Positions 1 through 8,098 of a stretch of 64,000 nucleotides of DNA are shown here, one piece after another. The DNA is from Posidoniimonas polymericola. Its GTDB lineage: Bacteria > Planctomycetota > Planctomycetia > Pirellulales > Lacipirellulaceae. The notes under the pieces were generated by a model. The model did not search any database, was not told where the DNA came from, and saw nothing but the letters and a program-made list of their open reading frames with translations. The stretch is taken from positions 248,001-312,000 of the forward strand of contig NZ_SJPO01000002.1 in the NCBI RefSeq assembly GCF_007859935.1, given 5' to 3'. A program made the translations under genes and the position numbers. The number at the start of each line of letters is the position of its first letter. Position 1 is the first letter of the stretch.

Positions 1-42
1 ACTGCCCCAACGGCCCCACGCCGCGGCTCGGATCTACGCTCG

Positions 43-1359
43 CTAGCGACGCTTGAACGAAACAACCAGGGCCAGCGCCGACGCCAGCCACACAGCAGAA
101 GGCTCTGGCGCCGACGCGATTGCCGACGGTGCAGGGGTCAAGATCGAATCACCTACCACCCCCGAAAGATTAAGATTGCCTGGCGACACGATCCAGTACG
201 GATCGATCGGAAGGCCCTCTGCATTCAGCACGACGAGCCCCGGCGCTCCAAACAACTCACCAGTAATTGCGGTGGTCTCGGGGGTCACAAAAAACAGGGC
301 GCCGGTCTCATCAACGGTCACCATCTCTGGGAAGCCGGGCGCCATGTCGGCGGTCCAGGGACCGAGAGGCGAGGTGTCGATCAGGCTGAGCACGCCACCG
401 TCGTCGAAGAAGAACTCCGGGTTGCTTTCGTTGGACTCATCCGGATCGAACGCAGCCCGGATGTAGCCGCCGGCGCCGTCGGAAAGCAGCACGTAACCGT
501 CCAGTGTTGCGGAGATACCGGGGACGGCGTCGAGCCCGCTCAGTGTCCCCTCAAAGTCAACGCCGCCGAGCTGTTTGCCGTAGGAATTGTTTAGCGCTGG
601 TGGATCGCCCTCGTTGGCGCCAGGGACAGGACCTTCGTTAAACCCCACGGCGTCGAGGACTTCCGACCACGGAAGGATATCGAGAACGCCGTCGTTTTCA
701 AAGTCCAGGTCTACGTCAAGACCGGCATTGAAATCCCGGGCTAGGACCATCGTGATCGAGCCGTTCTCGATGTCCCCAGCACGGTTGAAAAGTGCGTGAG
801 CCGGCTCGTAGCTACCGTACGCCGACTGCCAGGCGGTGTAGTCTGCCGAGTCAACCACGTCGGGGGTACCGTCGTTGGGAAGGGTCCCCTCACCGGCCAA
901 GACGAGGTCCCTGTAGACAGTGTAGTCGGCGGCGTCGATGCGGCCGCTGCTGTTGTAGTCGCCGACGGCGAAGGAAGTCGACACGCCCTCCACTTCGACA
1001 TTCGTCTCGGCTGCAGGGGTCGGAGCCAGAACGGCGGGAACGTCTCCCACACCGGAGATTGGGATGATTGGCTCGTCGCGGAGTAGAAGCAGGCCGTTGG
1101 ATCCCAGAGTGAGACCCGTGAGATCGAAGAACCCGTCGATAATACCCGCGGACCCGCCGTCCCCCTCAATCTCAATAATGCTCAGCCCGTCCAGGGACGC
1201 GTTAGGCGGCCCCGAGATCTCAATAAACTCACGCCCACCGTCCGTGCCCGGAGCGTCGAGTAGGTATTCGCTGAAACGTATTGTCGGAGTCGCGGCAGCG
1301 GCCAGCGCGGCTACGCCGACGGCGGCCAAAACAGCTACACCAGTGATTGCTTTACTCAT
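43..1359 (-). CDS. Secreted PEP-CTERM protein with embedded dockerin-like segment
   Basis: 438 residues. A hydrophobic N-terminal segment of about 22 residues ending in an Ala run looks like a signal peptide. Residues about 25-110 resemble a lamin-tail-type fold (REFIEISG, LDGLSIIEIEG). A dockerin-like EF-hand pair follows at about 132-183 (GDYNSSGRIDAADYTVYRD and DVVDSADYTAWQSAYG). The C-terminus is a short PEP-CTERM signal: APEPSAVW, a hydrophobic stretch, then FKRR. In known systems PEP-CTERM proteins are sorted by an exosortase; none is encoded here. A likely ribosome site (AAAGG) lies about 11 bases before the ATG. Function unknown, probably surface or extracellular. Confidence 0.8.
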   Translation of the reverse strand: MSKAITGVAVLAAVGVAALAAAATPTIRFSEYLLDAPGTDGGREFIEISGPPNASLDGLSIIEIEGDGGSAGIIDGFFDLTGLTLGSNGLLLLRDEPIIPISGVGDVPAVLAPTPAAETNVEVEGVSTSFAVGDYNSSGRIDAADYTVYRDLVLAGEGTLPNDGTPDVVDSADYTAWQSAYGSYEPAHALFNRAGDIENGSITMVLARDFNAGLDVDLDFENDGVLDILPWSEVLDAVGFNEGPVPGANEGDPPALNNSYGKQLGGVDFEGTLSGLDAVPGISATLDGYVLLSDGAGGYIRAAFDPDESNESNPEFFFDDGGVLSLIDTSPLGPWTADMAPGFPEMVTVDETGALFFVTPETTAITGELFGAPGLVVLNAEGLPIDPYWIVSPGNLNLSGVVGDSILTPAPSAIASAPEPSAVWLASALALVVSFKRR

Positions 1360-1756
1360 AAGTTGTTCGCCTTTCTTTAGTTCCTGCAGTCAGTGATCGC
1401 CACACAACCTCGAGATGCTAACGGAAACTCGCCTGAGTGGGTTAAGGAAGCGTTAAGTAAGCTTACGGAACGCCGATACTGACGCGAAACCACCAGGTTA
1501 TCGCTGACTTGACTGGCTTGGTGCGGAATTTGAACGTTTGGCTGCGCTAAGTAGAGCGAGGACGCGGTGCTATTACTCAGTGCGAGGTGAGGGAATTCGC
1601 AATGGGTTACTAGGAATTGAATGTTTGACGAGTGGATTAACGGAGGCCTAATCGCGGTAGTTGAAGAGTGCTTGCAGTTGATGCTGCTTACCGCATCGTC
1701 GGCGGATCTGGATGAGGAATTGAGTATCGTGACCAGCGCCTCAAAATGGGGGGATC
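1360..1756. other. Gene-free region upstream of the PEP-CTERM gene
   Basis: About 400 bases, less GC-rich than the flanks. It lies upstream of the minus-strand PEP-CTERM gene and beyond the 3' end of glpD, so it should carry that gene's promoter. The only pattern I can point to is a direct repeat GTTAAG at 1441-1446 and 1452-1457, spaced by one helical turn, a possible regulator site. The open frames here have no recognisable domain. Confidence 0.5.
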
Positions 1757-3301
1757 CTACTCCAATGTCGAGGGGGCCGCTTGTGGCTGGCGCCGTTCGC
1801 GACAAAACTCCGATGGATCGCTAGTCGCCAAAAAGTGAGGGTGATTTGCGAAATCTATCATGCTGGTGGGCGGCGTCATGCTGGCGAGCTCGTCCTCGAG
1901 CCGTTGCCGCGACCAGCCCAGTTCCGACGCCATCCACCCCGCGACCTGGCGGGCCACCTGCCCGGCGTCTTTCTCGTAGTGGATCCAACTGCTCCGCCGG
2001 ACCATGACGTCGTCGAGGTGTCTGGCCCATTCGTTTCGGCAGAAGTGCTGCACGGCCTCTTCCGTCACCGGTGGCGGCAAGAGCCCGCTGCCGTGGAGCT
2101 GGCTCTCATCGAGCAGTGCCGTCGTGGCGGTCCGGCACCCCATGGCGGACGCGCCCAGGCGGCTGGCGACCGCATCGACTGCTTCTTGGGCCATCAGGCG
2201 GTAGGTGGTCAGCTTTCCACCGGTAACGTCCCACCAGCCGGCGTGGACCGTGGTGACTTCGTGCCGCCGCGAGATGTCGGAAGGATCGCCGTTCTTCTGC
2301 GCGACCAGCGGCCGGAGCCCAACCCACGTGCTGTTAACATCAGCGGTTGTGAGGCCGGCTTGCGGGAAGGCGTTGTTCGTCACCTCGAGCACGTAGTCGA
2401 CGTCCTCGGGGTCGCAGGTTGGCGCGCCGATTGGGCCGTCGTAGTCGGTGTCGGTAGTGCCTAGGATGACCCGTTCACCCCACGGGATGGCGAACAAGAT
2501 GCGGTCGCCCTCGGTCATGACAACGGCTTCAGGCACCGGCAGCCGTGATCGATCGACAACCAGGTGCACGCCCTTCGTCAGGCGTAGCGAGGTGCTGGAT
2601 TGGGGGAGCTGGTCCGACCACGGACCGGTGGCGTTGACCACGGCCCGGGCGCGGCAGGCGATGGTCTCGCCGCCGGCGGTCTGCAGCCGGCATTCCCACT
2701 CGCCGTCGGAGGGGTTCGCCTCTTCCAGCCGCGTGTAGTTGGCGAGGGTCGCGCCGGCGTTCGCCGCGGAGCGGAGTGTGTCGATGACAAGACGCGAGTC
2801 GTTGGTCAGGGCGTCAAAGTACCGGACCCCTCCGGTGAGCCGCGTGTCGTTGAGCCCCGGCAGGCGGCTGAGCATCCCCGCGACGCTCAGGGTGCTGCTG
2901 CGGCCCATCCTGCGGCGGCCGCAGAGCAGATCGTAAAGCCGCACGCCGACCGACAGCTTCCAGCGCTGCCAGTCGGTCTTTTTGCGGGTGGGGAACAGGA
3001 ACGGGAGCGGCTGGCACAGGTGCGGCGCGATGTGCCCCACCACCCCTTTCTCGCTATTCGCCTCAAAAACGAGACCGACCCTCCCCTGCGCCAGGTAGCG
3101 GATTCCGCCGTGCAGCAACCGGCTCGAGCGGCTGCTCGTGCCCGAGGCAAAGTCGTTCTGCTCAACCAGGGCGGTCCGCAGGCCGCGAAGGGCCGCATCG
3201 CGTGCAACGCCGGCGCCGACGATTCCGCCCCCAACTACGAGGACATCAAAGCACCCGTCGCCCAAGGTGGTTGTCGGATTGGAGGTAGCTCGATCAGACA
3301 T
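1757..3301 (-). CDS. glpD: Aerobic glycerol-3-phosphate dehydrogenase
   Basis: 514 residues, normal for GlpD. It oxidises sn-glycerol-3-phosphate to dihydroxyacetone phosphate with FAD and passes electrons to quinone at the membrane. The N-terminal FAD-binding motif is clear (VLVVGGGIVGAGVARDAALRG at about 20-40), followed by the family signature FASGTSSRSSRLLHGGIRYL and later GGKLTTYRLMA. The ATG at 3301 is preceded directly by a T tract that ends an intrinsic terminator, with no Shine-Dalgarno between. A downstream TTG at codon 13 is an alternative start but also lacks a clear ribosome site. The divergent neighbour encodes GlpP, the antiterminator that controls glpD in Bacillus subtilis. 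Confidence 0.95.
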   Translation of the reverse strand: MSDRATSNPTTTLGDGCFDVLVVGGGIVGAGVARDAALRGLRTALVEQNDFASGTSSRSSRLLHGGIRYLAQGRVGLVFEANSEKGVVGHIAPHLCQPLPFLFPTRKKTDWQRWKLSVGVRLYDLLCGRRRMGRSSTLSVAGMLSRLPGLNDTRLTGGVRYFDALTNDSRLVIDTLRSAANAGATLANYTRLEEANPSDGEWECRLQTAGGETIACRARAVVNATGPWSDQLPQSSTSLRLTKGVHLVVDRSRLPVPEAVVMTEGDRILFAIPWGERVILGTTDTDYDGPIGAPTCDPEDVDYVLEVTNNAFPQAGLTTADVNSTWVGLRPLVAQKNGDPSDISRRHEVTTVHAGWWDVTGGKLTTYRLMAQEAVDAVASRLGASAMGCRTATTALLDESQLHGSGLLPPPVTEEAVQHFCRNEWARHLDDVMVRRSSWIHYEKDAGQVARQVAGWMASELGWSRQRLEDELASMTPPTSMIDFANHPHFLATSDPSEFCRERRQPQAAPSTLE

Positions 3302-3302
3302 G

Positions 3303-3343
3303 GCAAAAAAAAACGGCCCCGCGGTAGCAACCGCGGGGCCGTT
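3303..3343 (-). terminator. Intrinsic terminator in the glpD leader (candidate GlpP-controlled attenuator)
   Basis: A perfect 14-bp stem (3312-3325 with 3330-3343; arms AACGGCCCCGCGGT and ACCGCGGGGCCGTT) closes a 4-base loop. On the minus strand it is followed by nine T residues (3303-3311), then GCC and the glpD ATG at 3301. It therefore ends transcription heading into glpD. No upstream minus-strand gene needs a terminator here because the neighbour, glpP, is divergent. Confidence 0.85.
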
Positions 3344-3497
3344 CTCTGTTTATCTAGGCCCGTGCAAAGCACAAGTAGGACGAGTAGGTTGTAGGCCGGG
3401 GCAAGCCCGGCGGGACGGCAGTCTACAGAAATCTGATCGCGGCGTCAAACATTCAATACCGCGTTGCGTTTGCCGCCACTGGGTGCGATCATCAGGC

Positions 3498-4079
3498 ATG
3501 AGAATTCTCGACTGCTTCAGGGCGCCAGTAATCCCTGTTCTCTGGGACCCGCGGCCCCACGCTGACGCGCTCTCCTACGCGTCGATGGCGATCTTGCAGG
3601 GCGGGGCGATCGCCGACCTGCCCCAGACGCTCGACGCCCTCTCGCTCCCCGAGTTCCAGCACCTGGCGGTCTTCGTCCACATCGACCTCATCGCGGGGCT
3701 CGAGAACAGCGAAGCCGGCCTCGAGTACCTCCGCGGCTTCGACCGCGTCCAGGGGATCGTCAGCGTGCACCACTACCTCGCACGGCCGGCGCGCAAGGCG
3801 GGCCTGCTATCGATTACCCGTGTCTTTATCTCGGATAGCCGCGCTGTCGACCGCGGGGTGAATGTGGTTCAGAAGTCAAAGCCCGACGCCGTTGAGATCC
3901 TCCCCGCCGCGGTCGCGATCAAGGTCGGACCCAAGTTCGAGAAGTGCCCTGTCCCCCGCATCGCCGGCGGGCTTTGCACCACCGAAAGCGACGTCCGCGA
4001 GACGCTGGCGAGCGGCTGCCGCGCGGTCTCCTGCACCGACCCGAAACTCTGGGAGCTGAACCGCACCCACCAGGCCTAA
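3498..4079 (+). CDS. glpP: Glycerol-3-phosphate-responsive antiterminator (GlpP family)
   Basis: 193 residues from the ATG at 3498, typical for GlpP. The sequence matches the family along its length: an N-terminal PVIPVLWDPR, the FVHIDLIAGL segment near residue 60, a GIVSVHHYLARPARKAGL segment, then DAVEILPA, VPRIAGGLCTTESDV and a C-terminal GCRAVSCTDPKLWEL. In Bacillus, GlpP binds glycerol-3-phosphate and the glpD leader RNA, letting polymerase read through a terminator. Here the gene is divergent from glpD, whose leader ends in a strong terminator, so context supports the same job. Longer upstream in-frame starts exist but would extend into the shared control region. Confidence 0.9.
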   Translation: MRILDCFRAPVIPVLWDPRPHADALSYASMAILQGGAIADLPQTLDALSLPEFQHLAVFVHIDLIAGLENSEAGLEYLRGFDRVQGIVSVHHYLARPARKAGLLSITRVFISDSRAVDRGVNVVQKSKPDAVEILPAAVAIKVGPKFEKCPVPRIAGGLCTTESDVRETLASGCRAVSCTDPKLWELNRTHQA

Positions 4080-4261
4080 CCGGCGTCGCCGTTGCAGGCC
4101 ATTTGGGCGCGAGCTCAATGCGGTGAGTGGCTTGGGGATCGGCACGCCACGTGCAATACCTTATCGCGTTCCGGCTCAAGCAGTGGTTCCAACCGCAGTT
4201 GGGCTGCTAGCCGGTAGTCGACTCGGGCGGAAGCTACCCGGGCAAACAGAAGGTATCTCTC

Positions 4262-4408
4262 ATGAAGCGCTTTATCCTCACCCTCGTGATCTCGGCGGCG
4301 GTTGCTGGCTCGTGCAGCTTGGCGAGCGCGTCACAGCACTACGGCCGCATGGCGTTCGTGCACCACCAGTCGCCGTCGACAGCGGCGCACGTGATCCACG
4401 GGAACTGA
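4262..4408 (+). CDS. Small secreted peptide, 48 residues
   Basis: ATG at 4262 follows a good ribosome site (AGAAGG, 4248-4253) at 8-base spacing. The N-terminus MKRFILTLVISAAVAGS is a classic signal peptide with a likely cleavage near ASA-SQ. The mature part is only about 25 residues and contains four His (QHYGRM, FVHHQS, AAHVIHGN) and no Cys. A stem-loop follows the stop at 4426-4456. I do not recognise the family. The ribosome site, signal peptide and downstream hairpin make a real gene likely. Confidence 0.6.
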   Translation: MKRFILTLVISAAVAGSCSLASASQHYGRMAFVHHQSPSTAAHVIHGN

Positions 4409-4425
4409 CGAGAACGTAGCAGGAC

Positions 4426-4456
4426 GCGCGTCCGGACCAGGCGGGTTCGGACGCGC
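4426..4456 (+). terminator. Stem-loop after the small secreted peptide gene
   Basis: A 13-bp stem with one G-T pair (4426-4438 with 4444-4456) and a 5-base loop starts 17 bases after the stop. The T-rich tail is weak (ACTTTTCTC about 15 bases further), so this is a probable terminator or a processed 3' end. Confidence 0.45.
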
Positions 4457-4550
4457 CGGCGCCGAGGGTGCAAGACTTTTCTCACCGTGCAATTCCTCGC
4501 ACGGTCAAAGCCGCCTTGCACAGGCCGGCAGCTAGTAGCAGCCGGCAGGA

Positions 4551-5915
4551 TCAGTGCAGCCCGTACCGGTTCATCTTGTAGTGCAGCGTGCGGACGCTTA
4601 CGCCGAGCATTTTGGCGGATTTCTCGCGGTGGTAACCGCACGCGGCCAGCGAGGCCTGGATCGTGGCCTTTTCGGCCGTCTCGACGGCGTCGGCCAGGGT
4701 GCAGCAATCTGCGGCCGAGGCGCCAGGAGTTGCAGGGTCGAGGTCGTCCGGCAGGTCCTCGGCGTGGATCGTGTCGGCGTGCACCGTCACGACCAGCCGC
4801 TCGACGGCGTTACGGAGTTGCCGCACATTGCCCGGCCACCGCGCTGCGACCAGCCGCTGCAACGCGTCGGCAGAGAGCGTCTTGGGGTCGCGTGCGTGCC
4901 GCTTGCAGAGCCGTGCAAGAAAGTGCTCGATTAACAGCGGGATGTCCTCGCGCCGCTGCCGGAGCGGCGGCAGATTGATCGGCACGACATTCAGCCGGTA
5001 GTAGAGGTCCTCGCGGAAGCCGCCCCCTTCGACCTCCTCGGCCGCCAGCTTGTTGGTCGCCGAGATGAGCCGCACGTCGCAGTCCATGACCTCCTCGCCG
5101 CCGATCCGGCTGAACTGCTGCGATTCGAGCACGCGCAGCAGGTCGACCTGGCACTTGGCCGGGATCTCGGTGATCTCGTCGAGGAACAGCGAGCCGCCCC
5201 GCGCCCGCTCGAAGCAGCCCGGCTTCTGACGGTTGGCGCCGGTGAACGAACCCTTTTCGTGACCAAACAGCTCACTCTCGAGCAGCGTCTCGGGCAGCGC
5301 GCCGAGGTTCACCGCGACGAACGCGTTCTCGCTGCGGTCGCTCAGGTCGTGCAGTGCGCGGGCGATCAGCTCTTTGCCGGTGCCGCTCTCGCCGCAGATC
5401 ATCACCGTGGCGTCGGTCCGGGCGACCTGGCGGACCTCGCGGAGGACGCGGAGCATGGTGGGGCTGTTGCCAACAATGCCAGACACCTCGCCGGCGTCCG
5501 CCAGCCTGGTGCGGAGCTCTTGCACCTCGACCTGCAGCCGGTGGTGCTCGCGGGCCTTGGCGACCTGCTGACGGATCAGGTCGAGGTCGAGCGGCTTGGT
5601 GATGAAGTCGAACGCGCCGAGCCGCATTGCCTGCACGGCGGTCTCGACCGTGCCGTGGGCGGTGATCACGATCACGCTTGTCTGCGGGCGGCTCCGCAGC
5701 AGCCGCTCGAGCAGCTCGAGGCCGTTCATGGCGCTCGGCAGCCGGATGTCGGCGATCACCAGCTGGAATGGCGTTTTCTGGAAGAGCTCCCACGCCTCGT
5801 CGGCGTCGCCCGCCTGAACGATCGAATCGGCCTCTTTGATCAGTCCCTTCTCGAGGCCGGACCGAATGTTGGGCTCGTCGTCGACGATCAGGACGCTGAA
5901 GGTTTCATCGCTCAT
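4551..5915 (-). CDS. Sigma54-dependent NtrC-family response regulator
   Basis: 454 residues. The receiver domain (about 5-120) has an acidic pocket VDDE, phospho-acceptor Asp56 (VIADIRLP) and Lys108 (ITKPLD). The AAA+ domain (about 146-375) has Walker A GESGTGKE near 175-182, the sigma54 contact loop as GSFTGA (222-227, Ser in place of the usual Ala) and Walker B SLFLDE. A Fis-type helix-turn-helix ends the protein (KMLGVSVRTLHYKMNRYGL). It would activate sigma54 promoters when phosphorylated by the kinase encoded just upstream on the same strand (56-base gap). Divergence from an RND pump suggests it controls efflux, which is inference. Confidence 0.93.
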   Translation of the reverse strand: MSDETFSVLIVDDEPNIRSGLEKGLIKEADSIVQAGDADEAWELFQKTPFQLVIADIRLPSAMNGLELLERLLRSRPQTSVIVITAHGTVETAVQAMRLGAFDFITKPLDLDLIRQQVAKAREHHRLQVEVQELRTRLADAGEVSGIVGNSPTMLRVLREVRQVARTDATVMICGESGTGKELIARALHDLSDRSENAFVAVNLGALPETLLESELFGHEKGSFTGANRQKPGCFERARGGSLFLDEITEIPAKCQVDLLRVLESQQFSRIGGEEVMDCDVRLISATNKLAAEEVEGGGFREDLYYRLNVVPINLPPLRQRREDIPLLIEHFLARLCKRHARDPKTLSADALQRLVAARWPGNVRQLRNAVERLVVTVHADTIHAEDLPDDLDPATPGASAADCCTLADAVETAEKATIQASLAACGYHREKSAKMLGVSVRTLHYKMNRYGLH

Positions 5916-5971
5916 GGGCGGCGGTCGCGAGGGTTCGACGCGACTGACGCGGGCGGGTGGCGACCCGCGGT

Positions 5972-7369
5972 TCAGCCGATTGCCGCGTCGTTGCTCGCTG
6001 AAGTGGTTTGGGATTCGACGGTTGGGGTGTCGACGGTCGGCAACGCGATCGTAAACCGCGTCCCGGCGGGAGAGGTCTCGAAGTCGATGACGCCGTCGTG
6101 CTGATTGACAATCTTCTCACAGATGGCAAGTCCCATGCCAGTGCCGGTGCTGCGGGTCGTGAAGTACGGGTCGAACACTTTGTCGGCCAGGTCTTCCGGG
6201 ATCCCAGGGCCGTTGTCCGCGACCTCGATCACAACCGATCCCCCGTCGGCCCTGGCGCCGACAAACATCTCCCCCCCCTTGGGCATCGCGGCGAGCGCGT
6301 TGAGCATCAGGTTCAACAACACCTGCTCGATGCGGACCGTGTCGAGGTTCACCGTGAGGGGGCGACCGCCGGGCGTGGCGGTCTCGATGGTCACGCCCTG
6401 GCCCTTCGCCTGGGGGAGCACGAGCCCGACGGCGCGGTGGACCAGCTCGACGAGGTCGGCGTCGCAGCGGGTCAGCTTGTCGACCGAGGCGAAGTCGCGG
6501 AACCCCTCGAGCACGTTGGTGATCCGACGGGTCTCGTTCTGCAGGACGTCAAGGGTCGCCCGGGCCTCGGCGGATCGGCTGTCTTCTTCGAGCGACTCAC
6601 GCAGTAGTTGCACGTGCAGCGCCAGCGCGCTCAACGGATTCTTGATCTCGTGCTGCAGGCCGGACGCCAGCGAGCCGAGGCTCATGTAGCGTTCCATCCG
6701 GCGCAGTCGCTGCTCAATCAGCACCTTCTCGGTGACGTCCCGGACGTGGACAACGGTGCCGATGAGCCGCTGCTTGTGGTCGCGCAGCAGGCTGGAACCG
6801 GCGCGGAGCGTGCGGGCGTGCCCGGCGTAGTCAACCACGTAGTCGCGGTCGCGGACACTGCTGTGGGATTGGAGCGCCTCGCGGCAGATTTCGGCGAGCG
6901 GCTGGTGGGCCGGCGGGAAGACGAGCCCGGCGTCGGACGTCGACTGCTCGAGGAGCAGCTCGCCGCACGGGTTGATGCTGAGGATCTTGGCGTTCTGGTC
7001 GGTCGTGATGATGCCCTGGTCAATGCTGCCGAGGATGTCGGTGGCCAGCACGCGCGCCTCGCGCAGCGAGTTCTCGCTGTTCAGGTAGGCTCGCACCAGC
7101 AGGGTCATTGCAATGCTCGAGGCGATGGTGATCAGGATCAGGGCAAGAGACAGTCGCGATTGGAAACGCAATTCTGCGGCCAATTCGGTGGCTTCTGGCA
7201 AGTGGCTTGCAGGGAGGTGGTTGGAGATCTGCTTGAGCACCTCCAGCTCGGCCGCAAAGTCCGCCAGAATCCAGGCCGCGATCGAGAGCGCGGTCAGGCT
7301 GAGCAGCGCCAGGGCGGCGATCGCCCAGCGTGGCCTTACCCCGCGAGCTGACTGGTCATCGTTGAACAT
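5972..7369 (-). CDS. Membrane sensor histidine kinase with PAS domain
   Basis: 465 residues. Two membrane segments (about 16-37 and 72-92) flank a short loop of about 35 residues, so the external sensor is very small. A PAS domain spans about 105-215 (DILGSIDQGIITTD). The dimerisation/phosphoacceptor box has His240 in LQHEIKNPLSAL. The ATPase domain carries N (LLNLMLNALAAM), G1 (VADNGPGIPE), F (FDPYFTTRSTG) and G2 (GTGMGLAI) boxes. This is the NtrB-like class that partners sigma54 regulators. It is first in a two-gene operon with the response regulator. Palindromic sequences lie about 35-70 bases upstream of the start. Confidence 0.93.
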   Translation of the reverse strand: MFNDDQSARGVRPRWAIAALALLSLTALSIAAWILADFAAELEVLKQISNHLPASHLPEATELAAELRFQSRLSLALILITIASSIAMTLLVRAYLNSENSLREARVLATDILGSIDQGIITTDQNAKILSINPCGELLLEQSTSDAGLVFPPAHQPLAEICREALQSHSSVRDRDYVVDYAGHARTLRAGSSLLRDHKQRLIGTVVHVRDVTEKVLIEQRLRRMERYMSLGSLASGLQHEIKNPLSALALHVQLLRESLEEDSRSAEARATLDVLQNETRRITNVLEGFRDFASVDKLTRCDADLVELVHRAVGLVLPQAKGQGVTIETATPGGRPLTVNLDTVRIEQVLLNLMLNALAAMPKGGEMFVGARADGGSVVIEVADNGPGIPEDLADKVFDPYFTTRSTGTGMGLAICEKIVNQHDGVIDFETSPAGTRFTIALPTVDTPTVESQTTSASNDAAIG

Positions 7370-7403
7370 GAGCGGCCGTTGCGGGGGAGTGTAGCGAAAT
7401 CAA

Positions 7404-7440
7404 TTGCAGGCGGTGTGCAAAGCTTTGCAGGCATCCTGCA
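7404..7440. promoter_or_regulatory. Candidate operator cluster upstream of the kinase/regulator operon
   Basis: Two direct copies of TTGCAGGC (7404-7411 and 7425-7432) are 21 bases apart. Overlapping them are a perfect palindrome TGCAAAGCTTTGCA (7416-7429) and an inverted repeat TGCAGG-CAT-CCTGCA (7426-7440). The cluster lies 35-71 bases upstream of the kinase start and in the space shared with the divergent RND pump genes. Its size and spacing fit a dimeric regulator site. The identity of the regulator is inferred. Confidence 0.45.
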
Positions 7441-8098
7441 GTGTGGGTTCCTCACTGAGCTTAGGCCGTCGGCGGGCGGTCGTCGATATCCGCGGGCCCG
7501 GCCGAAATCGTGTGCGGAGCCTCCCCGATACGGACCGTCATCGCCGGTAGGGTTAACCGATAGGCTCCCTGGGCGTGACGTACCATTGAGCCTTGGACGC
7601 AGACCCGGTCTTGCCGGCCAAAAATTGCGTTTGGAGCAATCACGGCCTGTCGACTGCCGAAAGCACCCTGCGAGCGATTGGCGTACGGTGAGCTTCCCAA
7701 CCGGCGAGTACCGCCCCCGCAGCGAGCGACGACCATCGACCGACGCGGTTCCGCGGGGCAGAGATTGCTACTACACCAAGGTTTGGTCCGCCATTCGCTA
7801 CCAGGGGAGGTTCTACCAAGACGATACCGACCCAAACGGCGGCCCTAGCCGGTGAATTCCCGAGGAAATCGGGAGCCATTGTGCTGCGGCTGCCTGACAC
7901 GCCCGCCCTTCAGTGCCGCAAAAATTTGCACGACGTGCAAGATCTTGCCGACGCTGGCCGCGGGCCGATAGCGACAACCAACCACGCAGTTCCTCCCTCC
8001 CGTTCCCGCCGCCTTCCTGCCTGCCAGGCAGGGTGTCCCCGCCCCCGGGGCCGTGTCCTCTCACCAGGGACCCGGCGGCGCAGCCAAGCAGTAACACG
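7441..8098. other. Gene-free region between the two-component operon and the RND pump
   Basis: About 660 bases between divergent transcription units. Open frames of 124 residues (minus, 7461-7835) and 158 residues (plus, 7379-7855) exist but have no recognisable domain and no good ribosome site. I read the stretch as the control region of both operons, possibly with a decayed gene. I cannot point to a clear -24/-12 element. Confidence 0.4.

Noticed and set aside
1377..1805. 142-residue minus-strand gene overlapping the glpD 3' end
   Set aside because: Ser/Arg-rich with no domain; starts inside glpD and has no ribosome site.
7461..7835. 124-residue minus-strand gene between kinase and pump
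   Set aside because: No domain, no ribosome site, and it spans a region expected to be the shared promoter.
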